Below are positions 53,500 through 64,000 of a DNA stretch of 64,000 bases, piece by piece. The DNA is from Cycas panzhihuaensis (lineage: Eukaryota > Cycadophyta). Below the pieces are notes generated by a model, which had not been told where the DNA came from, ran no database searches, and saw only the letters and a list, made by a program, of their open reading frames with translations. A program made the translations under genes and the position numbers. The number at the start of each line of letters is the position of its first letter. Within the stretch, counting starts at the first letter, position 1. The stretch lies in the NCBI GenBank assembly GCA_023213395.1, contig CM041465.1, forward strand, positions 223,207,741 through 223,271,740. The letters are read 5' to 3'.

Positions 53500-55332
53500 T
53501 TTCATCTATTGCCTAACCTAAACCACTTTGAGTTAAAGGTACATTAAGGAAGACTCCCATCACTATATTGATCGATGGTGGCACATCATTAAATTTCATC
53601 GATATTTCAATAGTTAGACAACTCAACCTGTACATCTAACTGAAAATTTGTTTCACTTTCTCCTTGCCAAGCCATCACACCCTTTATTTGTGCATGTATC
53701 GTAAAGAATTTACATGTCCAAATCAACACTTATCAATTGAAGTTTGATCATGCCTTGTCTGTTGGAGAATCTGATGCTATCTTAAGGGTCTAGTGGCTTC
53801 AAACACTCGGTACGTATAGCACCAATAATTCCTCAAACAATCCTTTCATATTATTCAAAAACCAATTTGGCCAAACTCTCAAATTTTATGCTCTCTAATC
53901 ATCCCCCAACCAACTCATTTCCTCTAAACCAATAAACAAACAATTAAATGATGATGTTGAATATATAGTACGTCTAAATGATATTGAACCTCACTCAAAT
54001 ATTCATCAAGATATCTAAACCCTCCTCATTAAATATCAATCAATTTTTGCACCCCTTCCTAGTAACCCTTCATCGGGTTGTAGGTTTCACCATACCATCG
54101 AACTATAAAACCTACACAATCTTGTTAGCCTATGCCCTTATTGAAATTCTTATTTCTAGAAAAATGAAATTGAATGTATTACTAATGAACTCATTGACAT
54201 AGGAATAATACAACATAGTAAAAGCCCTTATGCGGCCCCCATCGTCCTTGTCTAGAAGAAAGATGGTTCCTTTTGACTTTGTGTCGACTATTGAGAATTG
54301 AACAAACTTACCATCAAGAATAAATTTTTAACCCCATGAATCGATGATATGTTGGATGAAATTTATGGGTTTACCATTTTCTCTAAATTAGACCTTCAAT
54401 CAAGATATTATCAAATTCCCATTGCACTTGAAGATGGATTTAAAATGACCTTTTGAACATATCATGGCCATTTCGTGTTCCAAGTCATGTCATTTGGCCT
54501 TTGTAAGTCTCTAACTACTTTTCAAGCCTTGATGAATAAGATCTTTGTACGCCATCTTTGCAAATTCATGATTGTGTTTTTCGAAGATATGCTTATTTAT
54601 AGCACCAACATATATCTACGCCTTCAACATTTGAAAATCACCCTTCAAATTCTCTCCCTAAATTAACTTTATGCCAAAATGTCAAAATGTGAATTTGACA
54701 AAATTGAATTGCAATACTTGGGCCACATCATATGCTCAGAGGGAGTATGTGTTGACCCTGATAAAATCTCAATCATTACTACTTGGCCTATCCCAAAGAA
54801 TCTAACACAATTGTGTGCCTTCCTTGGACTAACTGGATTCTATTACCAATTTATCAAAAACTATGCTTCCATCGTAGCCCCTTAATTAATATATTTTGTA
54901 AGGACTCTTTTTAATAATTAGTGACTGCTAATGATGCCTTCAATCATTTAAAGATAGTTATGTCTACCGCTCCAGTCCTTGTTATCCTTAACTTTTTCCA
55001 ACCATTTCAGCTAGAATGTGATGCCTTTGGAGTTGGGTTAGGAGTTATCCTCATGTAGAACTTTCATTTAATTGCGTTTGAAAGTCGAAAACTCAAAGAT
55101 CATGAATATCGACTATCGACATACCAAAAGGAAATGAAAGCCATTTTGCACACTATAAACAAGTGGCATTGATATCTACTTGGATCAAAATTCACCATCC
55201 TCATAGATCATCATAGCCTCCATCGCCTCCTGGACCAATATGTTTTGTCAGAAGAGCAGGGGAAATGGGTTGACTGATTATAAGTATTTGACTTCATTAT
55301 TTCTTATAAAAAAAGGAAAAGACAATGCGGTT
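53500..55332 (+). pseudogene. Pol of chromovirus C, first part: protease, RT, RNase H
   Basis: Protease box ILIDGGTSLNFIDISI (about 53570-53615). RT follows with YAAPIVLV..KDGS (about 54230), VMSFGLCKSLTTFQALMNKI (about 54485) and MIVFFEDMLIYS (about 54570), in which the second catalytic Asp of the YVDD-type box is Glu. The thumb is open at 54679-54885 (LGHIICSEGVCVDPDKISII, then GLTGFYYQFIKNYASI). RNase H runs to DNAVAD at 55332, where copia F interrupts it. Confidence 0.88.
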
Positions 55333-55337
55333 GCAGA

Positions 55338-55553
55338 TATGGAAAGAACTCTTCATGCTTCATTAATGAAAATGAATCTATAAATACATTACATCTTGTA
55401 CAGGATAAATGATAATTGTTCAATGTGATCTTGCCACTTGTCACTTAGAGAGAAAAATGGGAAATGATAGATGACCCTCATAATATATTTTGAATACACT
55501 TTACTTTTACGAAGTATACTAAAAATATTGTAGATAAAACATTATTTCTAATA
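55338..55553 (-). repeat. 3' LTR of copia F
   Basis: 216 bp. Terminal TG has decayed to TA on the plus-strand left end. Confidence 0.88.
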
Positions 55554-56059
55554 CCTTCTCTTAATATTTTATCTATTTAATTCTTAATCTATTTCTAAAT
55601 AAAGTAAATTTATCTCTACTTAAGGGTTTTGTCAAACTATCATCAACTTGGTGGGTTTTGTCAGACTATCATCAACTTGGTTTTTTGAAGACAATGTAAA
55701 AGTTCAATCTCTTTGTTTTGAACTTTTTCTCTGATGAAATGATGATGTACTTCTATATGTTAGGTCATTGCATATAATATTTGATTCATTGTCATCTTGA
55801 TTGTGCTTTGATTGTCGCGAAACAACTCAATAGGTGCTGTTTGTTCTTGTCCAAGATCTTTTAGGAGTTATTTGATCTATATTCCTTCACATGCTGCATT
55901 TACTGTTGATTTATACTCTGTTTTTGTTAAAGACAAGGCTACTATATGTTGTTTTTTGCTGCTCTAGGATATTAAGGTTGTTTCTAGAAAGAAACAATAT
56001 CCTAACGTTGATTTCTTGTCCATTTTGTCTCCTGCCTAATCAGAATCACAAACCCTATT

Positions 56060-57020
56060 AACTACATATTGTTGTCTTTTACATATTCTAGTCTAAGATT
56101 TGTTGTTCCTCTTAAATACTGCATAATTCTCTTTGCAACATTCCAATGAGGTATCTTTGGATTTTCCATGAATTTGTAGACTACACCAATTGCATAAGAA
56201 ATGTCTAGTTTGATAGCTATAATATAGATTAAGCTCCCAATCACTTATCTATATGTGGTTGCATTAACAGGTTGTGCTTCCTGCTTAACATTCAATACAT
56301 AGCCAGTTTCCATGGGTGTGGCCACACTGTTGCAATTTTCCATGTTGAATTTTTTAAGCATATTTTTGATGTATTTAGATTGAGATAAGATAACATAGTT
56401 GTTATTTCGTCTAATCTTTATGCCTAGATAGCAATGCAACATTCCAAGGTTTATCATTTCAAAAACTTTTTCAAACTACTTTTTAATGAGTGCAATTGAA
56501 TTTACATCATCTTCTGTAATTAACATATCATCTATATACACTACTATAATGGAGATTAGTCCTTGATTGAATTTTATATACAGACTATGATCTGACTCAT
56601 ACTTGTGAAAGCCGTTTTAGATAAGATATTTGTCTAATTTGGTGTACCTGGCTCTTGGTGCTTGCTCGAGTCCATACAATGCCTTTTTTAGTTTGCAGAC
56701 CATTTTTTTTTACCAGTTTTTATGTATCCTTCAGGTTGATGCATATAGACTTCTTCTTAAAGGTCTCCATTTAAAAGGGTGTTTTTTACGTCTATCTAGT
56801 AGAATTTTCATCCTTTCTGTGCAACTATTACAATTACTGTTTTCGTAGTGTTTAATTTTGCCACTGGTAAGAACGTTTCTTCATAGTCGATTCTAACAGT
56901 TTGTGTGTAACTTTTTGCCACCAACCTTGTTTTGTACTTCTCAACTTCTCCATTTGGTTTTTCTTTTACTTTATATACCCATTTAGAATTTACAATGGGT
57001 TTATCCTTGGGAGGTTCCAC
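56060..57020 (-). pseudogene. RT and RNase H of copia F
   Basis: RT fingers at 57020-56808 read PIVNSKWVYKVKEKPNGEVE, KYKTRLVAKSYTQT and DYEETFLPVAKL. Further phases include IIVVYIDDMLITEDD (about 56545-56510; YIDD in place of YVDD). RNase H-proximal parts are NLGMLHCYLGIKI, LSQSKYIKNMLKKFNMENC and SLIYIIAIKLDISYAIGVVY (56457-56062). Several frameshifts between 56800 and 56560. Confidence 0.88.
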
Positions 57021-57130
57021 TAAGTCTCAAGTCCCGTGCTTGTGAATAGCTTCCATTTCTGCATTCATTGCTATTCTTTATGTTTAGAATTTATTTGCTT
57101 GTTCGAGCGTGTTTGGTTCAACATAACAAA

Positions 57131-57385
57131 CTAATGCCTGTGGTATCTGAGATCTTGTCCTATGCTCAAACACTTTTCTTTTTGTTTTTTTAAGGGTTTT
57201 AAGTTACCATTTTGGTACCTTTTAGAGTTTTGTTTCCGCTTTAGTCTTTGCTCTTCTTCTTTTTTAGTAGTATCAAGGTCACCTGTTTGATTAATGTTAG
57301 GTGTCTTTTGATCTGGAGTTTCACTTCTAGTTTCAATATCTTCTGAAGTAATTACAGACCCCTCATTTAGTTGAACTATATTCAA
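57131..57385 (-). pseudogene. Linker between integrase and RT of copia F
   Basis: Charged, low-complexity 84-codon segment (RSETPDQKTPNINQTGDLD..KKEEEQRLKRKQ), as usually found between integrase and RT of plant copia elements. Confidence 0.6.
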
Positions 57386-57462
57386 CTTTTTATTATCTAT
57401 ATCTATTTCCTGATACTTTGTTTTGGTGTTATCTTAGCCCTTCATCAAATACCACATCTCTA

Positions 57463-58344
57463 CTAAATATATAATTTGTTTATTTTTGGATCATGATACT
57501 TGTATGCTATTGAGCGATTATTGTACTCAACCATTATGCACTCTATGCTTTTGTTATCTAACTTGTTCATTTTTTTGTCAGGAATGTGTACATAAACTTT
57601 ACAACCAAAGACTTTGAGATGACTTACATTTGGTTTATGTTCGGTCCATGCTTCTTCAAGTGTCACCTTGCCCAGTGCTTGAGTTAAACTCCTGTTGATT
57701 AGATACACAATTGTATTGACCGCTTCCACCCAATACCTTTTTGTGGTTTCCCTGTTATTCAACAAACATCTGGCCAATTTTAAAATTGTTCTATTCATTC
57801 TCTTTGCTACACCATTTGATTGTGGTGTATAAGGAGTTGTGATCTGTCTATAGATTCCCTGCTTTTTATAAAACTGAAAGAAATCTTTAGACTCATATTC
57901 TCCTCCTCCATCAGAGCAAACACACTTGATTTTCCAACTGCTTTCCAATTTCACTTCTACTTTAAATTCTTTAAAATAATTAAGTGCTTCTGACTTGCTA
58001 AACAAGAAATATACCCATGTTTTTTTAGAGAAATTATCAATGAAGGTTTGAAAGTATCATGCACCATTTGTTAAAATCAGCGTAAAGGGACCGCAAAGAT
58101 CAATATGAACCAAATCCAATTTAGTTTTTGCTTGCCATGTGTTTTTTGCAAAAGGAATTTTGTATTGTTTATCCATAACGCAGCTTTTGCATACGAATGA
58201 ATTAAACAAAATATCAGGTAGACCATTCACCATTCTTGAATTTTTAAAATTTTCTAACCTATCATGTGAGATATGCCCATACTTCAAGGGCCACATTTCA
58301 TTAGCATCATTGCTTGCCGCAATAAGTGAGTTTACATCAGACAT
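57463..58344 (-). pseudogene. Integrase of copia F
   Basis: The finger region is WPLKYGHISHDRLENFKNSR with CKSCVMDKQYKIPF (58344-58140). Then KLDLVHIDLCGPFTL (catalytic D) is followed by a stop after NGA at 58057. The long open segment 58005-57463 has CSDGGGEYESKDFFQFYKKQ, ITTPYTPQSNGVAKRMNRTI (catalytic E region) and LKVFGCKVYVHIPDKKMNK. One stop and one short gap break an otherwise well-preserved enzyme. Confidence 0.9.
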
Positions 58345-58859
58345 ATGTTTAGTGGGTTATTTGTCAGGTAACATAGAAGTAGAAAGCAACTTAATAGAGT
58401 TTGTTGCATTTTATTCCAGCAATTACAATACCATTCTTTTTTATATCTAAAATGAAACAATGATCATTTTCATCAAATATTATTCTTAGCTTCTTTTCAC
58501 TCAATTGAGATGTTGATAAGAGATTTTTCTTCATTCCTAGTACAAAAAGAACATTCCTTATTCGTTGAATTTTTTTATCAAATTTTTTGGCTATTTAATT
58601 AATCCCTTTTATGTGAAGGGAAAAGTTATCTCCTAATTCCATAGACTTATTAAGATCATATGGTTTCAAAAATTCAAACCATTCTTCAACTCTAGTCATG
58701 TGGTGGAGAGCTCTCGAATCAACGTACTAATATTCTATGGCATTGGTGGTAACTAGCACTACTACAAAAGCGGTCTCAACTTCGTCTTCCATTGAATCTT
58801 GTTCTTTGCTGTAGTTGCTTCATATATGTGTTTTTTTTTAATCTCTACTTGTTTTTTGT

Positions 58860-59708
58860 AGTATTAATATGGGTAGTGCCTAGTTTGTCCACAGTGATAG
58901 TAGACATCAAAAGCTCTGCAGTAACTTGAAAAATGACTAGATTTGCTGTAGTTGAAGAAAATCCTAGCATCACGTGGGGGAGTAACTCTTCCTCGTCCTC
59001 TTCCTTCAGTCTAATGACCTTTGATGCTGGTTGGTATGCTACCTCACATTTTTTGATTATATTGATCTCGTCCTTGACCTCCTAAGTTTAGTTTGGTGAC
59101 AAGTGCTTTATCTCGGCATCTTCTTCATATCTCTGGTTCCTTTGTTCATGGCTAAGCATGTGACTTACAAGAACATCAAAGGTCATGGTAACTACTTGTC
59201 TTCTACCTGTTAACATATTTACCATGTTGTCAAATGATTTTGGTAACTTGTTGAGTATGAGATGTATCAATTCAGTATCAGTTACTTTATCTCTTGCTTT
59301 GAGGAGTGCATTTTTGACATTGGTCAATTTGGCTATGAACTTAAAAATTGTCTAGCCCTCTCTTATTTTAAGTTTATATAGTTCCTCGCTAAGAGAAACT
59401 ATTATGGCTTCCATTTTCTAACTAAACATGGAGGACATTAGTTTTTAAATTTCATGGTCACTTTCAACATCATCTACATAGGTTAACAGAGAATTTGAGA
59501 TTGAAAGTTTGAGAACAGATACAACAATGTTGTTCCTTTCTTCCCAATTCAGTAGATCTACTATGTTAGTGGGTTGCTTTTCATCACCAATGGTGATTTT
59601 CCAAACATGCTTTGCTCTTAAGAGACCCTCAATCTTTATTTTTCCAATGCTAAAGTTCATTTCAGTTAATTTATTGGCTTTAGGCAATGCTACAACGAAA
59701 GAGGCCAT
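58860..59708 (-). pseudogene. Gag of copia F
   Basis: ATG 59708 begins MASFVVALPKANKLTEMNFS, then IEGLLRAKHVWKITIGDEKQ, the plant copia Gag N-terminus (DUF4219/UBN2 type). The second open part (59327-59088) holds LIHLILNKLPKSFDNMVNML. Zinc-knuckle remnants (YHCGQTRHYPY, first Cys lost) lie near 58900. Several stops. Confidence 0.82.
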
Positions 59709-59810
59709 GATTAAATGATGAAAGCACAGAAAAATATATGAGAAACTCAGTTGCAAGGTTGTATAGTGTACGGAAAAGCACAAATCTTTGCAAGTGTACG
59801 AATTTAACAA

Positions 59811-60408
59811 AAGAGGGGTCCAAATCGAAATATTTGATAAGAGTACTCCATATGTATAATTCTTTTTATCAGATAATGTCTGGTTTGATTAGAAATTGAG
59901 GTCAAAGTTCAGACTGACAACTAGAGCTAAAAGTGAAAAATGCTTCAAACAAAAAAAAAAACTAAATCTGCCTTCGAAATTGGTCTCAAAAGATTCATAT
60001 TAAAGAGAGGATTAGATTGATATAGGTTTTACCTAGATTAATTCAGTCGTATAAAAGAAAATAACAGAATTCTTCCTAAATCTATGCCTTTGGAAAATGG
60101 GTTAAAACCCCCTCAAAATGACTTCAAATCATGTCGTGTCCTTGGAGAGAAGAGACGTCTAAACTGTTATGATCTTGCTAGTGAAATTTGGGAGCAATCT
60201 GAGCACTTTGATTTTTTATGTTCGTACAATGTCTGTACACTTGTTCTTTCATGAACTTTGTCTTCTGAGATGACTTATGCTTCAATTTGATTATTCTCCT
60301 TTAATGATTTGATCCTCCATACTGACTTTTATCAAATTTTCTCAAAACCCTAATGAACTCCTTGTCTAAATTCAGATAAAAACTTGATTCTTGAGTAGAC
60401 AGTTGTAG
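59811..60408 (-). other. Leader of copia F
   Basis: Untranslated leader between gag start and primer-binding site; no gene. Confidence 0.55.
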
Positions 60409-60423
60409 CCCACTCTAATACCA

Positions 60424-60554
60424 TGTGGAAAGAACTCTCCATGCTTCATTAATGAAAATGAAGCATGATACATGATACTCATAATGTATTTTGAATACAC
60501 TCTACCTTTACGAAGTATGCTAAAAATATTTTAGATAAAACATTACTTCTAATA
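60424..60554 (-). repeat. 5' LTR of copia F, internally deleted
   Basis: 131 bp. It matches 55338-55553 at both ends but lacks roughly 85 bp from its middle, including probable promoter sequence. Confidence 0.85.
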
Positions 60555-60559
60555 GCAGA

Positions 60560-62110
60560 CACTTGCTTTCACCCACCCTCCAAATCCACAATTCAAACCA
60601 TTTCCACACTCCAACTATCATGGTTGCAAGAGCTAGTAAATGATAATCAAGCTCAATCCGAGTTTGCCATATGGATTGAAAAGGTTCAAAATCATAAGTA
60701 TTGGACCCTAAAAACAACCACCTCCTCTATGGAAATTGTATTTTTGTTCACCCAACATCCCCCATCATTTCTTATATCTTGTTAGAATATTATGCCATCC
60801 CTTTAGGTGGACATTCGTGGTTTGATAAAATCTGTGGTTGCATTTGATCAGGTTTTTGCTGGTCTCATATGAAGGCATCAATCCTCACATACGTATCAGA
60901 ATGCAGTACTTCCCAACATGACAAGGTAGATACCAAGGCATAACTGGGCCTTCTCCAACCCCTACAAATCCCTCAAGGAAAATGGAAAGACATTGCCATG
61001 GATTTCATTACTAGTCTCCCATCCTTTGTCAAGTATTATTCTATTTGGGTAATCATTGATTGATTAACCAAATATACCTATTTCCTGCTAGTCCACATGA
61101 CCTACAAAGCCCCATGGTTTGTTGACTTATACATCTAATTTATCTTTCGCTTGAATAGATTTCCTTCTATAATCATGTCTAACAAAAATCCTAAATTCAT
61201 GAGTTCGTTTTGGCAAGAGCTCTTTTATGCATCTGGAACTTACTTTAACATGAGTTCATCATACCATCAACAAATGGATGGTTAATCTAAAGTTCTCAAC
61301 TAAACCTAGGAGACATAATTATGTTGCTTTACCTCAGAACATTAGAATCAATGGATCTCTTGGTTAGCCTTAGCGGAATATTGGTACAATTCATTCCATC
61401 ATTCTGCCATTAGAATAGCTCCATTTACAACCCTTAATGGCTATCCTCCTCTATCTCATTATACATTGGCCACCATTCATCAAATTGTTGGAATTCAACA
61501 AAAATTGCAAGATATAGATAAAATCTTACATACTCTCAAGCAAAACTTGACCTCCACCTGAAATCGCATGAAGCAATTAGTTGACTGCCGCTGTTTTGAT
61601 CAATCATTTTCTATTGGCAATTTAATATTTCTTCACCTTCAACTATATAATTGCCACTGTTTCAATTAATTATTCTCTATAGGTGATTTAGTTTTCTTTC
61701 ACCTTCAACCATACGAACAATAGTCACTCTACAACAAAAAAACTCATAAGCTCGATCCTCAATACTATGGTCTCTATAAGATTATCCAATGCATTGGTGA
61801 GGTTGATTGTGCTCTTGAACTTCCTTTGACACCAAGATCCATAATATCTTCCATGTTTCCTGTCTTAAGAAGCACCTTGGAAAGACTCTTGTCCCTTAGT
61901 CTATCCTCTCAGTCTTTAATAAAAAAGAACTACTCATAGTTCATCCTAAACGTATCTCGGATAATCAACAATGTCGTTTTTAAAACATGACCATTTTTTA
62001 GTATCTGGTACAATAAGATGGCTATGAACTTGATGAAGCAACATGGGAATCAATCGGTTTTGTCAGGAAATATTTATATCTTCTACGCTTTTGGGACTCA
62101 ATGTCTCAGA
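60560..62110 (+). pseudogene. Pol of chromovirus C, second part: integrase and chromodomain
   Basis: Resumes after copia F. The integrase finger is at about 60780-60960 (ECSTSQHDKV). The core has [20 protein letters not shown] (about 60990), NKNPKFMSSFWQEL and a degraded GQSE.LN block. The tail includes APFTTLNGYPPLSHYTLA (about 61410). A chromodomain-like YLVQ.DGYELDEATWE is at about 62001-62052. A local duplication of the CRxFDQSFSIGNLIF segment occurs at 61585-61700 (LPxCHCFNxLFSIGDLVFFH). Frequent stops. Confidence 0.87.
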
Positions 62111-62120
62111 GGGGGGCACT

Positions 62121-62521
62121 TGTTACATAATTGTTACAGCTAGAAAAATATGAGTTTCTATACATATGACCAAGGTGTGTAAAGGTTAATGTTAGCTATT
62201 AATATGTGTATGCAAGTCAAATAAGTCTACCAATGGGTTTGAAGGCTAAATGCCCCACTAATAAGATTCTATGGGAAGTGGCTGCTTTTGCCTATTTAAG
62301 GTTGAATGTTTATAAAGAGAGTTTTATGTCGAGTTTATTTGTAATATCATACTTTGTATGAACTTAGTGTCCATTTAGTGCTCTTATAAGCATCCTTTTG
62401 TCCTCTTATAATATTTTCCTAAATGAAATCTATTAATAAAAATTTGTTGGTTGCTCATTTTATGCTTCTTTGGGCTCTTTTGTTACTAGTTGGTGTAGAA
62501 TTGCTAGTTAGAACCATTCCA
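62121..62521 (+). repeat. 3' LTR of chromovirus C
   Basis: 401 bp, TGTTACATAATTG to ACCATTCCA. After it, element E reverse transcriptase resumes on the minus strand. Confidence 0.9.
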
Positions 62522-62975
62522 TTACATTTTCCACAAATATCTAGCATCAATCTAAGATAACTCAAGTGTTTTTTGAGAAGAGCAATTATTTTTCCTATCG
62601 CTTGTTGGGAGATATTCAAAATAACTCTTTGGAAGGTAGCTGGTATGTTAGCCAGACCAAACGACATGACTGGATAGGCATATGTAACCATTCTATCATG
62701 AAGGTGGTTTTTAATTGATTTTCTAGTGTTATATGTACTTGGTTATAACCATTGAAACCATCTGTAAAAGAGAATACTTCGGGGCCCGCTACCTTCTCCA
62801 AGATATCCAGCATGAAAGGGGTGGAGAATGAATATTTTTTAATAGCATTATTCAGAGCCCTATGATCAATACATAGCCATAATTTCCTCTTTTTTTTGAG
62901 AACCACAACAATTGGGCTTACCCATTCACTATTCTTTACTTCAAATATGTACCCTGCTTCAAGCATTTTATTCAA
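62522..62975 (-). pseudogene. Element E: first half of reverse transcriptase
   Basis: MNKMLEAGYIFEVKNSEWVS leads into PIVVVLKKKRKLWLCIDHRA, the standard RT fingers. MSFGLANIPATFQRV (about 62670) follows a frame change. The frame ends against the right LTR of chromovirus C within HLSYLRLMLDIC. The catalytic YVDD block is degraded here. Confidence 0.85.
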
Positions 62976-64000
62976 TCCAACTTTAATGTTTTCCTTGTAT
63001 TTGGGGTTAATTCAATATGAGCACTACCTAACTAACTTTGCCCCATTGATTAACTTAATTTTATGTTCTCCTAGTTTAGGTGGTATTCCATTTAGGTCTT
63101 TATAGGACTAAACAAATACATCTTTATATTCTAGAAAGAGGGTTATTACTTGATTTATTGTTTCCTCATCCTAGTAGTCTCCTAAGGTGACATACTGGGG
63201 TTGCTCCTCTATTTTGATATTGATTATTTAGACTTTCAATTCTTTACTTTGGACAGACTTGCTATCTTCTCCTAGTGCATATGCTAGTGTTTGATCTATT
63301 GCTTGACTGCCATATTCTAATGTAGAATATGCAATAGGAAAATTTTGGAAATCCTCCCAACTCTCCTGAGTTAAAAGAGATCCGAGCTCTTGTTGTGGAC
63401 CCTCTTTTGTGATAGATTCCATTTGGAAACATCCAACAACAAAGTTTGTTGTCTTTGCTTTTAATGCTAACATAACTACTTGTATTATGGGATTTGCTAT
63501 GTGATATGCAAAAGTTTGGTAGAAATCCTTGATTAGTATCTCCTATTTTACCCTTTGTGATTTCTCATAGCGTTTGGTACCATTTTTGGCTAACATCTTG
63601 GAAGGTAATGGCCTATGAATGGGTCCATTCCTATCTTGAAATATTATACTCTTCCTATATTTTAACACAATTCCTAATATGGTCCTGGAGATTATCCCTA
63701 TTATAGAATTTTGGGAGTTCGAAGTCTCCCTTTTTGAAATTTACATTGGAATTTTTATTGCATGTCAGTCCAATTTTTGAATTACAAATAGTGTGTGTGG
63801 TAACATGCAAAGGCTTGTCTCGTTAAGGACAAGGAAGGATATACATCCATAAACTCTCTTGCCATTCATTATCTTTTAAAATTTGAATACATAATTTCAA
63901 ATGTTTTTTAACAGCATTTAATTTTCCCTAATACTATGGAAAAGTTGCAAGATTTTGTTGAACAATTTAAGATTACCTTGTATACTTTGTAGTTGTTGAA
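62976..64000 (-). pseudogene. Element E: upstream pol or linker, poorly resolved
   Basis: Minus strand upstream of RT. An 81-codon open segment (63473-63228, ending LAYALGEDSKSVQSKELKV) is in the expected protease-to-RT linker position, but I could not identify the protease active site. Stops are frequent. Confidence 0.4.

Larger units (their letters stand above)
55338..60554 (-). mobile_element. Copia element F, nested in chromovirus C
   Basis: LTRs at 55338-55553 and 60424-60554, flanked by GCAGA on both sides (55333-55337 and 60555-60559). On the minus strand the primer-binding site TGGTATTAGAGTGGG (60423 to 60409) is a decayed initiator-Met type. The purine tract AAGAGAAGG (55563-55554 region) adjoins the 3' LTR. 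Gag, integrase, RT and RNase H pieces are in copia order. The 5' LTR lacks about 85 bp present in the 3' LTR. In element orientation the LTR starts TATTAGAAATAATG, like the 12517-17827 element. Confidence 0.92.
44950..62521 (+). mobile_element. Chromovirus C (Ty3/gypsy), interrupted by copia D and copia F
   Basis: LTRs at 44950-45349 and 62121-62521, a degenerate primer-binding site TGGTTCAGAGCC (45352-45363) and a purine tract AGAGGGGGG (62108-62116) define the ends. Gag starts at 52395 and pol runs 53540-55332, then 60560-62110 beyond copia F, ending in a chromodomain. The polyprotein is close to chromovirus A but the LTRs differ. No exact target duplication was found. Copia D sits in the leader and copia F in the RNase H region. 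Confidence 0.9.
40870..64000 (-). mobile_element. Old Ty3/gypsy element E, split by chromovirus C
   Basis: Minus-strand pol pieces lie on both sides of chromovirus C: the first half of RT at 62975-62522 and its thumb, RNase H and integrase at 44949-42990. The break falls inside RT (HLSYLRLMLDIC.. on the right, HLNLNKCAFM.. on the left), consistent with C inserting into E. Beyond integrase a degenerate coiled-coil frame follows to about 40870. The 5' end lies beyond the right edge of the window. E is the oldest layer here, with frequent stops. The 44950-62521 part of this span belongs to later insertions. Confidence 0.8.

Noticed and set aside
44945-62526. Target duplication for chromovirus C
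   Set aside because: CTATT and TTACA do not match; either mutated or altered at the left LTR end, whose TG is already TA.

Overview
This window is nuclear DNA from a seed plant whose genome is crowded with retrotransposons. Evidence is the density of nested LTR retrotransposons of both superfamilies (Ty3/gypsy and Ty1/copia), primer-binding sites matching plant initiator-Met tRNA, AT-rich sequence between elements, and short captured exons of plant genes. A gymnosperm is plausible from the amount of old nested gypsy sequence, but this is inference. I see no bacterial genes, no CRISPR array, no rRNA or tRNA gene, and no intact ordinary host gene.

Layout. 1-4785: 5' LTR, primer-binding site and a fully open gag-pol frame (1330 codons, no stop) of a Ty3 element on the minus strand, cut by the left edge of the window. 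5400-11640: decayed Ty3 element (Tat/Athila-like pol, plus strand) followed by an unusual accessory reading frame with a coiled coil. 12517-17827: a complete, recently inserted copia-type element (minus strand; 5-bp target duplication ACTCT; LTRs differing by one substitution and one 5-bp indel). It has a gag domain but no recognisable pol, and its middle is a patchwork of short host-gene exons (CDK, quinone oxidoreductase, citrate synthase, GH17 glucanase and others). 17833-25139: decayed sequence, with a 3' element end at 21900-22590 and exon-like fragments at 22740-23161 and 24027-24190. 25140-38877: three-deep nest. A copia LTR and leader (25140-25621) are interrupted by chromovirus A (25622-38877), which is interrupted by Ty3 element B (27376-34246, minus, same family as the 1-4785 element). 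39001-39286: a 286-bp TRIM with 61-bp LTRs. 40327-64000: second nest. An old minus-strand Ty3 element E is split in its reverse transcriptase by chromovirus C (44950-62521), which carries copia D (45660-50742, plus, identical LTRs, TSD TATTA) and copia F (55338-60554, minus, TSD GCAGA).

How the parts relate. The three copia elements (12517-17827, D and F) share the first bases of their LTRs, and D and F share an integrase lineage, so the pol-less exon-carrying element was probably mobilised in trans by relatives of D or F. D itself has identical LTRs and a perfect target duplication but an interior full of frameshifts, which also points to mobilisation in trans. The most noteworthy object is the exon-capturing non-autonomous element at 12517-17827.
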